Source of the DNA: Pyrodictiaceae archaeon
Lineage (GTDB): Archaea; Thermoproteota; Thermoprotei_A; Sulfolobales; Pyrodictiaceae
NCBI GenBank assembly: GCA_027033675.1
Contig: JALVKZ010000004.1
Span: 1 to 6,479 of the forward strand
Length of the DNA stretch: 6,479 nt
Reading direction: 5' to 3'
Each line of letters starts with the position of its first letter. Position 1 is the first letter of the stretch. A program made the translations under genes and the position numbers. The notes beneath the pieces are model-generated. The model was not told where the DNA came from. It saw only the letters and a program-made list of their open reading frames with translations, and ran no database searches. Below, one piece after another: positions 1 through 6,201 of the stretch.

Positions 1-437
1 TTCTCGTTCACCACTATGCCTCCACCAATACCAGCTAAGCTGTCCTCCTCCAAGGCGTCTACAACGCTCTCTATATACCCGGGGAGCATAACGGTATCTG
101 CGTCAAGTAGTATGAAGTAATCCCAGTGAAACCCTATCTCCCTCTCCACATAGCGCACCGAGAATACTGTAGCGGTATCTGTCGCGAACGTACTATCTCC
201 CCTTATCCTGCCGAGGTCTAGTCCATAGATATTTCTCATAGATTTGCTGAGCCCTAGTACGTGCTGGAACGTATTATCGCTGCTATTGTTTACAGCAACC
301 ACTACCACTACATCGATATTGATCTTTCTCCCCCTCTGGAGCGCAGCTGATGAAGCAGAGTACTTGATCAAGTCTCCCTCATTACTCGCGGGTATAACTA
401 CTAGTACACGAGGCACTATCCCACAACCATTCAGCAC
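1..437 (-). CDS. Family 2 glycosyltransferase, N-terminal part (runs off the left edge)
   Basis: This is the first 145 codons of a GT-A-fold, family 2 glycosyltransferase, which transfers a sugar from an activated nucleotide- or dolichol-linked donor to an acceptor. The N-terminus has the opening strand and turn VLVVIPASNE (residues 11-20). A second strand is run by consecutive valines (43-47), and the DxD metal/nucleotide-sugar motif lies in FILLDADTVMLPGY (D112-A-D114). The acceptor-binding half and the stop lie beyond base 1. A TAG lies two codons upstream in frame, so only two GTG codons can start it: position 437 (used here) or 416. Neither has a strong ribosome-binding site, and the gene may be leaderless. 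It diverges from the phosphodiesterase at 519, across a short AT-rich gap, which suggests shared regulation and a surface-glycan or N-glycan role. The family call is secure; the sugar and acceptor are unknown. Confidence 0.85.
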   Translation of the reverse strand, partial: MLNGCGIVPRVLVVIPASNEGDLIKYSASSAALQRGRKINIDVVVVVAVNNSSDNTFQHVLGLSKSMRNIYGLDLGRIRGDSTFATDTATVFSVRYVEREIGFHWDYFILLDADTVMLPGYIESVVDALEEDSLAGIGGGIVVNE

Positions 438-473
438 TCCCTAGCCTATTTCATCAATCACTCTATTCGCACT

Positions 474-482
474 GATTAAAAA
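474..482. promoter_or_regulatory. Candidate shared TATA-like element between divergent genes
   Basis: The AT-rich stretch GATTAAAAAC is the only good TATA-like candidate in the 81-bp gap between the glycosyltransferase and the phosphodiesterase. On the plus strand, initiation about 25 bp downstream would give a leader of roughly 15 nt before the ATG at 519. Read on the minus strand (TTTTTAAT) it would give a very short leader for the GTG at 437. One box serving both genes is inferred from spacing only. Confidence 0.35.
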
Positions 483-508
483 CCCGCGTTAATACCTGCA
501 AGAGCGGG
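483..508. promoter_or_regulatory. CCCGC/GCGGG dyad around the phosphodiesterase promoter
   Basis: CCCGC at 483-487 and GCGGG at 504-508 form a 5-bp inverted repeat with a 16-nt spacer. The left arm abuts the TATA-like element. The right arm overlaps GGGGA (506-510), the only Shine-Dalgarno-like sequence before the ATG at 519. It could be an operator. It could also be a small hairpin hiding the ribosome-binding site, if transcription starts far enough upstream. Five base pairs may also be chance. Confidence 0.25.
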
Positions 509-518
509 GATAAAATAC

Positions 519-2096
519 ATGGATAGTATAGGCACAAGGATGATCGTAATCGGGCTTGACGGTCTATCCTGGGAGGTTTACCGTAAGCTAAGAGGTAGGG
601 GCTACTTATCAGCCATCAGTGCCCTGGAGTCCAAGGGGGTTACTGGCTCTGTTGACATGATACCTCCGCTTACTCCACCTATGTGGACTAGTATAGTGTC
701 TGGCGTGAACCCTGGAAAGCACGGGATATACTCATTTAACTATATCGATGAAAATGGGCGAGTAATTAGGCTGCATAATGCACTAGACGTCATGTATCCT
801 AGAGTACATAATATTGTCTCTTTAATGGGTTATCAAAGCTTTATAGCTAATCTACCCTTGTCATGGCCTGTGCTGCCATTCAGGGGAGGATATATAACAG
901 ACTGGTTGTCCCCGCGGCCCTATGCTAGCCCCGAGTACGTAAACGAGGTATTCCAGAAGGAACTAGAGAGCTTGAAGAACGAGTACAGGGACGATGATGT
1001 ATGCTCGCACATAGTGAGCGACCTAGCAGTTGCAAGAACCATTCTGAGAACTCCTCGAGTCTTTGATGACAAGAAATTCGTATTCATAATGTTTGGTTTA
1101 ACAGATACCGTTCAGCACAGAGACCCCAACGAGATAGCTAACCCTAGCAGAACCTGTGTTAAAGAGGGACTCGAGCTAGTAAACGAGGTTATAAAAATGT
1201 TTTCAGATAGATTTATCGATGATAATGCATTCATGATTGTTAGTGACCACGGAGTAGATGTAGCAGATTATGTAGTATCAATACCAAGGATACTATACGA
1301 TAACGGCCTCGTAAAGGTAAAGTATGCATCACTCTCTGAGCAGGCAGCAATGAAGCCGCCGGATGAGCAGGAGACAGAGCCTGTTCCTAGAAACCAAGGC
1401 TTATTAGTTAAGCTCGCAAACCTTGCGCTAAGGAATAGGCTATTGGCTAAAGTCGCTATAAGGGTGGGTAGAAAGCTCGTAGAAACAAGGCCTAGTCTGC
1501 GAAAAATAGCCAAGAACATAGAGCGCCCAGTTATAGATGACGAGGCAAGCCCTGTGGTTATTCCTAGGGAGTGGAGCTACGGGATCTACATAAAAGAGAG
1601 CATGGTTAACAATGTAAGCGAAGTAGTTCAAAAAATCATGAATGTTATTCGCCAAGCCGAGATAGAGTCAGGGCATAGGTTCGTCTATGCAATAGTTGAG
1701 GGTCGTTACAAGTTCTTTAAAGGCCCATACTCCTATCGTGCCCCACACGTAGTCGTCGCGCCAAGGCGTGGCTATAGCTTTGCAACAGTAAACGTCTATG
1801 CACCACTAATAAGGAAAACAAGGCTCGGTAGTCATCACCCACAAAACCTCCACGTAGTTGTGCCTCCAAGCTCTGAGCCCAGCTTATTGGAGACAGCACG
1901 CCTCATCAGCCAGCCATGGGATTATGCAGCCATTATGCTCTTATCTATGAAGCTACCACTACCTCATGATACGGACTCGCGTATATGCAACAGAGCGGGA
2001 ATAAGGTGCGAGTATAAGAACTTTACAATAAAGTACAAGCTGTCACTGAAGGCGTTTAAGTCGATAATAAGTAGGGCTAAGGCGGCTGGCTCCTAG
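519..2096 (+). CDS. Alkaline-phosphatase-superfamily phosphodiesterase/nucleotide pyrophosphatase-like protein
   Basis: A metal-dependent phospho-/phosphodiester hydrolase or transferase of 525 residues, related to type I phosphodiesterase/nucleotide pyrophosphatases. Two-metal-site residues appear in the family order: D14 in IGLDG; probable nucleophile T52 in PPLTPPMWTSIVSG, followed by NPGKHGI (64-70); D196 and H200 in FGLTDTVQH; D243-H244 in VSDHG; and a late histidine in GSHHP (437-441). Between VSDHG and the last motif, residues ~292-336 form a strongly basic, probably helical insertion that could be a cap or a surface for a membrane or anionic glycan. No signal peptide or membrane helix is visible, so it is probably cytoplasmic. 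A second possible start is M8 (base 540). It diverges from a glycosyltransferase and overlaps the convergent methyltransferase by 20 bp. Glycan or lipid-linked sugar processing is inferred from context; the substrate is unknown. Confidence 0.85.
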   Translation: MDSIGTRMIVIGLDGLSWEVYRKLRGRGYLSAISALESKGVTGSVDMIPPLTPPMWTSIVSGVNPGKHGIYSFNYIDENGRVIRLHNALDVMYPRVHNIVSLMGYQSFIANLPLSWPVLPFRGGYITDWLSPRPYASPEYVNEVFQKELESLKNEYRDDDVCSHIVSDLAVARTILRTPRVFDDKKFVFIMFGLTDTVQHRDPNEIANPSRTCVKEGLELVNEVIKMFSDRFIDDNAFMIVSDHGVDVADYVVSIPRILYDNGLVKVKYASLSEQAAMKPPDEQETEPVPRNQGLLVKLANLALRNRLLAKVAIRVGRKLVETRPSLRKIAKNIERPVIDDEASPVVIPREWSYGIYIKESMVNNVSEVVQKIMNVIRQAEIESGHRFVYAIVEGRYKFFKGPYSYRAPHVVVAPRRGYSFATVNVYAPLIRKTRLGSHHPQNLHVVVPPSSEPSLLETARLISQPWDYAAIMLLSMKLPLPHDTDSRICNRAGIRCEYKNFTIKYKLSLKAFKSIISRAKAAGS

Positions 2097-3021
2097 GCTT
2101 CATCGAGACCACTAGGTTTATTCTCCTACAACTACAGCCCCTTAGAGCGAGGTCTCTAACGAGCATCCTTATCTGCTCATCATACCTGGCTAGCTCTTCC
2201 TCGCCGATAACTCCCTTCTTGTTAAGAATCCTTACTATTAGAGAATATATGGGCAGACAGCCCTTGTACTTTACGATAAAGCCGTGGGATGAATGTATCT
2301 TCTCAAGCTCATCGGGTAGAAATGCCCGAAACTCGCCCTCCAGTTCATCACCGTATCTCTCCCTAAACGCTCTTCTCTTGCTTAGTTCTATGAATTCCTC
2401 CAACCTACCAAGTATTAGTGGGATTAGCGCCATTCCCTCGGCATCGGGCTCTGCTTCAACTAGGTAGCCTCCTGGTCTCAGAATATTGTGTATTCTTCTA
2501 AGCGCCTCCTCGTATCGCTCATTAAGATAATATAGGCTCTCTATTGCTAGTACTAGGTCTACGCTATTAGGCACTATGGGTGTACTCGTCAAGTCTGCTC
2601 TTAGGGCAGTGACTCTATTACTAGCGCCAATGCTTTTCATGAACCTGATTAAGCGCTGAAGCGATGGCTTCACATTATCCACTGCTATCACGTGGTAGAA
2701 GCCCTTCTTTACTAAGAGCTCTGTGAATCTCCCGTCGCCTGAGCCGAGGTCGACAGCCACTGATCCCTCCGGGTCCACATCTATTCTGTCCAGAGCTCTC
2801 AATATTAACGAAAAATACGCATCTCTCTCCAGGTACGCTAAGGCATACTTGGAGTATTGGAGCTCTCTTATTCGGGCCCCTCCCATTCTCTCATAGATCT
2901 CTAGGGCTTTGCTGCGCTCAACGGGGCACTCTATGACGTCTCCCAGCTTGCACCTCTCCAAGATATACTTGCAGTCGAGAGGATACCTGCAGTGGTTTCC
3001 ATCATGACTATTAGCTGCCAC
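2077..3021 (-). CDS. Class I SAM-dependent methyltransferase with N-terminal cysteine cluster
   Basis: A 314-residue Rossmann-fold methyltransferase. Motif I is VAVDLGSGDGRF (88-99). The acidic ribose-binding residue is D115 in IAVDN, and the adenine-side motif is ALRADL (139-144, D143). Motif IV lies in VDLVLAIESLYYL (154-166), and the post-motif LRPGGYLV follows at 181-188. The first 33 residues hold four cysteines, C11-x5-C17-x6-C24-x7-C32, and a CSC pair sits near the end (C296, C298). These could bind zinc or an iron-sulfur cluster, which ordinary small-molecule methyltransferases lack. The start is GTG, supported by a Shine-Dalgarno match eight bases upstream and a TATA-like box. The 3' end overlaps the convergent phosphodiesterase gene. 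The methyltransferase fold is certain; the substrate (sugar, lipid, RNA or protein) is not. The neighbours hint at glycan or lipid modification. Confidence 0.85.
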   Translation of the reverse strand: MAANSHDGNHCRYPLDCKYILERCKLGDVIECPVERSKALEIYERMGGARIRELQYSKYALAYLERDAYFSLILRALDRIDVDPEGSVAVDLGSGDGRFTELLVKKGFYHVIAVDNVKPSLQRLIRFMKSIGASNRVTALRADLTSTPIVPNSVDLVLAIESLYYLNERYEEALRRIHNILRPGGYLVEAEPDAEGMALIPLILGRLEEFIELSKRRAFRERYGDELEGEFRAFLPDELEKIHSSHGFIVKYKGCLPIYSLIVRILNKKGVIGEEELARYDEQIRMLVRDLALRGCSCRRINLVVSMKPRSQPP

Positions 3022-3028
3022 CTCTATG

Positions 3029-3036
3029 TCTCCCTT
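3029..3036 (-). promoter_or_regulatory. Shine-Dalgarno site fixing the methyltransferase GTG start
   Basis: AAGGGAGA on the minus strand lies about seven bases before the GTG at 3021. No other start codon lies just upstream in frame, so it supports GTG initiation. Confidence 0.6.
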
Positions 3037-3054
3037 GCCGCGTTTTTCCTAGAT

Positions 3055-3066
3055 AATTAATATAAG
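3055..3066 (-). promoter_or_regulatory. TATA-like promoter box for the methyltransferase
   Basis: The minus strand reads CTTATATTAATT here, a good archaeal box A, with the purine-rich AAGAAG just upstream as a possible BRE. Transcription about 25 bp downstream would start just before the Shine-Dalgarno site, giving a leader of some 10-20 nt, typical of crenarchaea. Confidence 0.5.
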
Positions 3067-3106
3067 AGCTTCTTAAAACCTAGGCTATATTGTAAGAGGC
3101 TCAACG

Positions 3107-3156
3107 GCTGCTATAGAGGGCCTAGCTCGTCATTAGTCTTCTTTGCTGCTATAGAG
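3107..3156. repeat. 12-bp direct repeat in the divergent promoter region
   Basis: GCTGCTATAGAG occurs exactly at 3107-3118 and again at 3145-3156, 38 bp apart start to start, and the identity does not extend into the flanks. It contains the palindrome CTATAG. A 6-bp inverted pair, TAGCTC (3123-3128) and GAGCTA (3154-3159), overlaps the second copy. The repeat lies between the two opposed TATA-like boxes, where an operator would be expected. The rest of the 225-bp gap (3022-3246) shows no gene or RNA that I can recognise. Confidence 0.5.
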
Positions 3157-3174
3157 CTAATCAAGTATGCTCAG

Positions 3175-3186
3175 TAATATTATTTA
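3175..3186 (+). promoter_or_regulatory. TATA-like promoter box for the nuclease-like gene
   Basis: TAATATTATTTA is the most AT-rich segment upstream of the ATG at 3247. A start site about 25 bp downstream (around 3210) would leave a leader of roughly 35-40 nt. No strong Shine-Dalgarno sequence precedes the ATG; there is only AGG at 3235-3237. Confidence 0.4.
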
Positions 3187-3246
3187 CATTAGGATGAGTA
3201 TTCCCTCGTATACTAGGAATAGTGGTATCTCTGTAGGCGCTTAGCC

Positions 3247-4506
3247 ATGAGGTGTAGGAGCCTCAGCGAGGTCCAGGATAGGCTTGGGCTTGTTAAGCGC
3301 GTTGTCAGCGTTGATAAGGATGCTATTCCCTTGTTTAGGCGTAGCGGGTATAGTGTCCTTGAGGACTTAAAGGACTGCTTCATAAGCGTTGTTATCGGGG
3401 AGTACATAGACGAGGCTTCCGAGTGGGTTCAACTAACACAGAAGGCAGTAGACGACCTAGTCCATGCCCTCGGCTTAACCGGGTTCACTTATCCCAGGGA
3501 GTTTCGCAGCTTCGTTGAGGACCCCTGGGCCCATCTTCGCAAGAAGATATTCAACTACGTCTACGACCTAGTAAGAGGCAAGACTGGGTTCGAGGAGTTT
3601 GTGCGCAAAGCCGGGGCGGCTCTGAGGACATCTCTGCGCACTAATATGAGGACTGCTTACCAGATATGGGGTCTCACAGAAATAATGAAGATACTAGCGG
3701 AGAAGGGGTACCAGCTAGTCTATCCCGAGCACGGCTTCATAAGCTTTGATAGGAGTGGTAAACAGAAGCTAGGCATTATTCCGCCAAACGCTGTTCTAGG
3801 CAGCATAGAGGAGGGCTTCATAAGCCTATTTCACGAGGCTCCTCGGCCCCTCGGCTGGGAGGACACAAGGGATCTTCAGCGCGTATGGAGTCTCTACACG
3901 GCACTCCGCCCCGACGCTATGATATATAGCGGGATGGTGCTAAACATAGTTGATCTCTCCAAGTCTCCCCCGATAAAAAGGCCAACTATAATCCTGGAGT
4001 TCAAGGAGCTAGAGGACTGGTACAACCGGGTCAGAGACCTCAAGGGCTACTTCCGGAAACCATTGACAGCCGAGGAGTGGAGGAGTATGTGGCTAGAGGG
4101 GCTCTTCGAAGGCCTAGCAGACATAATGGGTGTTAAGAGAAGCGAGGTCAGGGAACGAGTAGAGGAGTCCCGTTCCCTACGGGTACGCGAGTATCAGCTA
4201 GTTAGGCTCTACAAGAACGTGTACAAGCCGGACAAAATGATACTCATAACACGGGCCAAGACGCCGGGCGAGATAAAAGAGGAATTAGAACAAGAGGGCA
4301 TAGAGGTGCACGATGACGTGGGATTCGAGGCGAGTAAGCTAGAACCAGTAGCCAACGAGATAAGGAGAAGGGCCTCATTTAGTGGCGCAAAGTATGTGCC
4401 TGTAAGGCTTAGTACGGAGACTATAAGGCTAGTGATAAACGCTGCGAAGAGGCTTGGCGCAAAAAACATAGATGAGGCGCTTAGGCTCCTAGCTAGTCGC
4501 GTCTAG
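3247..4506 (+). CDS. Unassigned PD-(D/E)XK nuclease-like protein with C-terminal ribbon-helix-helix-like domain
   Basis: A 419-residue protein that I cannot place in a named family. Residues 1-130 are charged and mainly helical. Residues ~139-155 form a helix carrying E145, followed by strands. RPDAMIYS (D223), then after a turn the strand ILEFKE (E251-x-K253), give the D...ExK spacing of PD-(D/E)XK nucleases, which cut DNA or RNA with a divalent metal. Residues ~331-380 resemble a small alternating strand/helix unit (MILITRAKTP...). Residues 382-419 read as ribbon-helix-helix: strand VPVRLS, a helix to RLG, the loop AKN, and a second helix IDEALRLLASRV. The ATG is the only sensible start, since a TAG lies upstream in frame. 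The gene stands alone, with its stop overlapping that of the DUF1641 gene. The nuclease call is an inference from three residues in fold-compatible context; it could also be an inactive nuclease fold or a regulator. Confidence 0.7.
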   Translation: MRCRSLSEVQDRLGLVKRVVSVDKDAIPLFRRSGYSVLEDLKDCFISVVIGEYIDEASEWVQLTQKAVDDLVHALGLTGFTYPREFRSFVEDPWAHLRKKIFNYVYDLVRGKTGFEEFVRKAGAALRTSLRTNMRTAYQIWGLTEIMKILAEKGYQLVYPEHGFISFDRSGKQKLGIIPPNAVLGSIEEGFISLFHEAPRPLGWEDTRDLQRVWSLYTALRPDAMIYSGMVLNIVDLSKSPPIKRPTIILEFKELEDWYNRVRDLKGYFRKPLTAEEWRSMWLEGLFEGLADIMGVKRSEVRERVEESRSLRVREYQLVRLYKNVYKPDKMILITRAKTPGEIKEELEQEGIEVHDDVGFEASKLEPVANEIRRRASFSGAKYVPVRLSTETIRLVINAAKRLGAKNIDEALRLLASRV

Positions 4507-4946
4507 GAGCTTTTCTCGCCCTGCTCCATGCATGCACCGAGGCGTGCTGCTAGGTATAGCATTATGCCTAGACCCTTTGCGACACGTGGGTCGCTCAGCG
4601 CCTTTATTAGGCTGAATACTCCTTTGACTGGCTTGGCTTTCTGCATCTCCTCGGGGTCGAGTGCGCCTACTAGACAGCTCGTCATCTTCTCTAATGCTAA
4701 CTTGTACTTCCAGGGATCAGCTTCTTTTAGCCCATTAAGTGTTGCCTCAAGCATTGCTAGGGCGTGGTATATTCTCTGGTCGCTTCCAGTGTAGAGTAGT
4801 AGCTCCTCGTACTTCTCCGCCATTGTCTCTAGGAGGTCTAGTAGCCCGCTCTCCTTGAGCTTTGCTGCTACCTTCATTAGGGTTGTTAGTGCCTCAGCTG
4901 TCTTCTCGTCTAAGAGTACTTCTTCTCTTACCTTCTCCTGCGCCAT
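4503..4946 (-). CDS. DUF1641 family protein
   Basis: A 147-residue, almost wholly helical, soluble protein. Its C-terminal part, VKGVFSLIKALSDPRVAKGL (107-126) followed by GIMLYLAARLGA, matches the DUF1641 signature. The N-terminal ~50 residues are amphipathic helix, rich in Glu, Lys and Leu. No cofactor motif is visible. In other prokaryotes DUF1641 proteins recur beside FAD oxidoreductases of the sulfide:quinone type and beside formate dehydrogenase-like genes (B. subtilis YrhD and YjgD), so a partner or subunit role for a redox enzyme is likely; the molecular function is unknown. It is the second gene of an operon, 20 bp after the flavoprotein stop, with its own strong Shine-Dalgarno site. 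Its TAG stop overlaps the stop of the convergent nuclease-like gene. Confidence 0.82.
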   Translation of the reverse strand: MAQEKVREEVLLDEKTAEALTTLMKVAAKLKESGLLDLLETMAEKYEELLLYTGSDQRIYHALAMLEATLNGLKEADPWKYKLALEKMTSCLVGALDPEEMQKAKPVKGVFSLIKALSDPRVAKGLGIMLYLAARLGACMEQGEKSS

Positions 4947-4951
4947 GACTT

Positions 4952-4959
4952 ATCCCCTC
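4952..4959 (-). promoter_or_regulatory. Shine-Dalgarno site of the DUF1641 gene
   Basis: GAGGGGAT on the minus strand lies five bases before the ATG at 4946, inside the 20-bp gap after the flavoprotein stop. This strong site indicates independent initiation on a shared message and fixes the start. Confidence 0.65.
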
Positions 4960-4966
4960 TCATGGC

Positions 4967-6142
4967 TTATTTCTTGAGTGCCTTAATCCAACCCGCGTAG
5001 AAACTATACTTGAGGAGTTTTATCATAGGATGAGTCATCGCTATATAGGGCTTCGTCTGGGCTACGCCTCCCGGCGCCTCCTTGACGTCGAAGACTACTA
5101 GTACTCCTGTCTTAGCGAAATCAAGCACTATTGTCAAAGTGTCGGGGAAGAGTATGGGTCCCCCGGCCCCCCGTAGCTCGTTTAGTACCGTATCAGCCGC
5201 GGCTAGGGAGGCATAGTGTACTGGTACCCCAGCGAATGGCAGATTAACGCTAGGCATGGCCCCGTCTGTAGGTATGAAGACATCGTCGTACTTCCTGCTG
5301 CGGAAGGTTGGGAAGCTTGTCTCCAGGAACCTTGGGTCCTTCTTGAATACAAAGTCGCTACCCTCCAGGAACTTGGGGACCCTGCACGGAGGCGCTGTTA
5401 TCAAGAAGTCGTACTTCATGGTCTCCCCGTTCTTGAAGTAAATCGTCCTCGTCTCCGGGTCTACCCTCTCAAGCTGCTTGCCCATCACGTACTCTATGTT
5501 GCCTATCTCTTGGTGTATCTGGTGCCAGTGAATAGCTAGGTCGAATAAGTGGCTAAGAGCCATATCCATTGGGACGACGTGGACTAGCTTTACCCTGGCC
5601 TCAACGCCTCTCCGCTTCGCATGATACACTAGCCTACCGAGCACCTCGAAGGGATAACCAGGACAGCGGTGCGGGAACTCCGGTACAAGGACAACCACGT
5701 CTCCGCCCTGGAACTCACCGAGAGCCTTCCTAAGCTCTATGGCTCCCTCGAGCGTATAGTTATGGTGGCTAGCCTCCTTTAGGCCGGGATAATCCTCCCA
5801 GCCATACCGTGTACCAACGCATAGGAATAGGTAATCGTACTCGAACCTCTTGCCAGACTTGGTCTCGACTACGCGGTTACCCGGATCCACCCTAGTAACC
5901 TCATCTAGGTAGAGCTTAGCGCCATACTCCTCAACGAAGTTCCTAACCGGTGCTCTGACGTCATCGGGCTCTGCTTCGCCAAAGGCTACATCAGGGAAAA
6001 ATGCTGGAAAGTAGTGGTACTCGTCATTAGTTATCACTATCTTCTCAACATCTATTCCCGCTTTCCTAGTTTCCTCGGATATTCTTCGCAGAGAGACTAG
6101 TGTACAGGCACCGCCGCCTATGAATACTATCCTCTTAGCCAT
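4967..6142 (-). CDS. FAD-dependent oxidoreductase, sulfide:quinone oxidoreductase-like
   Basis: A 391-residue two-dinucleotide-fold flavoprotein. The FAD site opens with IVFIGGGACTL (5-15), where the usual last glycine is T14. YDYLFLCVGT (102-111) is the second FAD motif, and DDVFIPTDGA near residue ~306 is the late FAD-contact motif. The central domain has no GxGxxG NAD site (VVVLVPEFPHRCPGYP at 149-164), as in sulfide:quinone oxidoreductases and unlike NDH-2. Of the redox cysteines of that family, C160 is present. The first aligns with Y129, and the C-terminal one is absent (KTGVLVVFDV); the only other cysteines are 13, 108 and 253. H198, H205, H207 and H210 cluster together. The end, PMIKLLKYSFYAGWIKALKK, is an amphipathic cationic segment suited to monotopic membrane binding. 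It is first in an operon with DUF1641. A respiratory quinone-linked role is likely; sulfide as donor is doubtful. Confidence 0.82.
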   Translation of the reverse strand: MAKRIVFIGGGACTLVSLRRISEETRKAGIDVEKIVITNDEYHYFPAFFPDVAFGEAEPDDVRAPVRNFVEEYGAKLYLDEVTRVDPGNRVVETKSGKRFEYDYLFLCVGTRYGWEDYPGLKEASHHNYTLEGAIELRKALGEFQGGDVVVLVPEFPHRCPGYPFEVLGRLVYHAKRRGVEARVKLVHVVPMDMALSHLFDLAIHWHQIHQEIGNIEYVMGKQLERVDPETRTIYFKNGETMKYDFLITAPPCRVPKFLEGSDFVFKKDPRFLETSFPTFRSRKYDDVFIPTDGAMPSVNLPFAGVPVHYASLAAADTVLNELRGAGGPILFPDTLTIVLDFAKTGVLVVFDVKEAPGGVAQTKPYIAMTHPMIKLLKYSFYAGWIKALKK

Positions 6143-6201
6143 GTGTTCTACACCTATACCCTTCTACTAACCTCTCAGTTAATTACTCATGCACAAGCGA
6201 A

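Noticed and set aside
244..444. Plus-strand frame of 66 codons with threonine-rich, low-complexity translation
   Set aside because: It lies antisense to the glycosyltransferase, whose translation shows clear family motifs; the Thr runs mirror the Val run of the real gene.
1268..1899. Several minus-strand frames of 60-83 codons
   Set aside because: They are antisense to the phosphodiesterase, which has metal-site motifs across this span; none has a recognisable domain or ribosome-binding site.
3067..3246. tRNA or other RNA gene in the divergent gap
   Set aside because: No T-loop consensus, acceptor stem or guide-RNA box pair could be found; only promoters and the short repeat are supported.
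5216..5539. Plus-strand frame of 107 codons
   Set aside because: It is antisense to the flavoprotein, which has continuous family similarity here; no promoter or ribosome-binding site precedes it.
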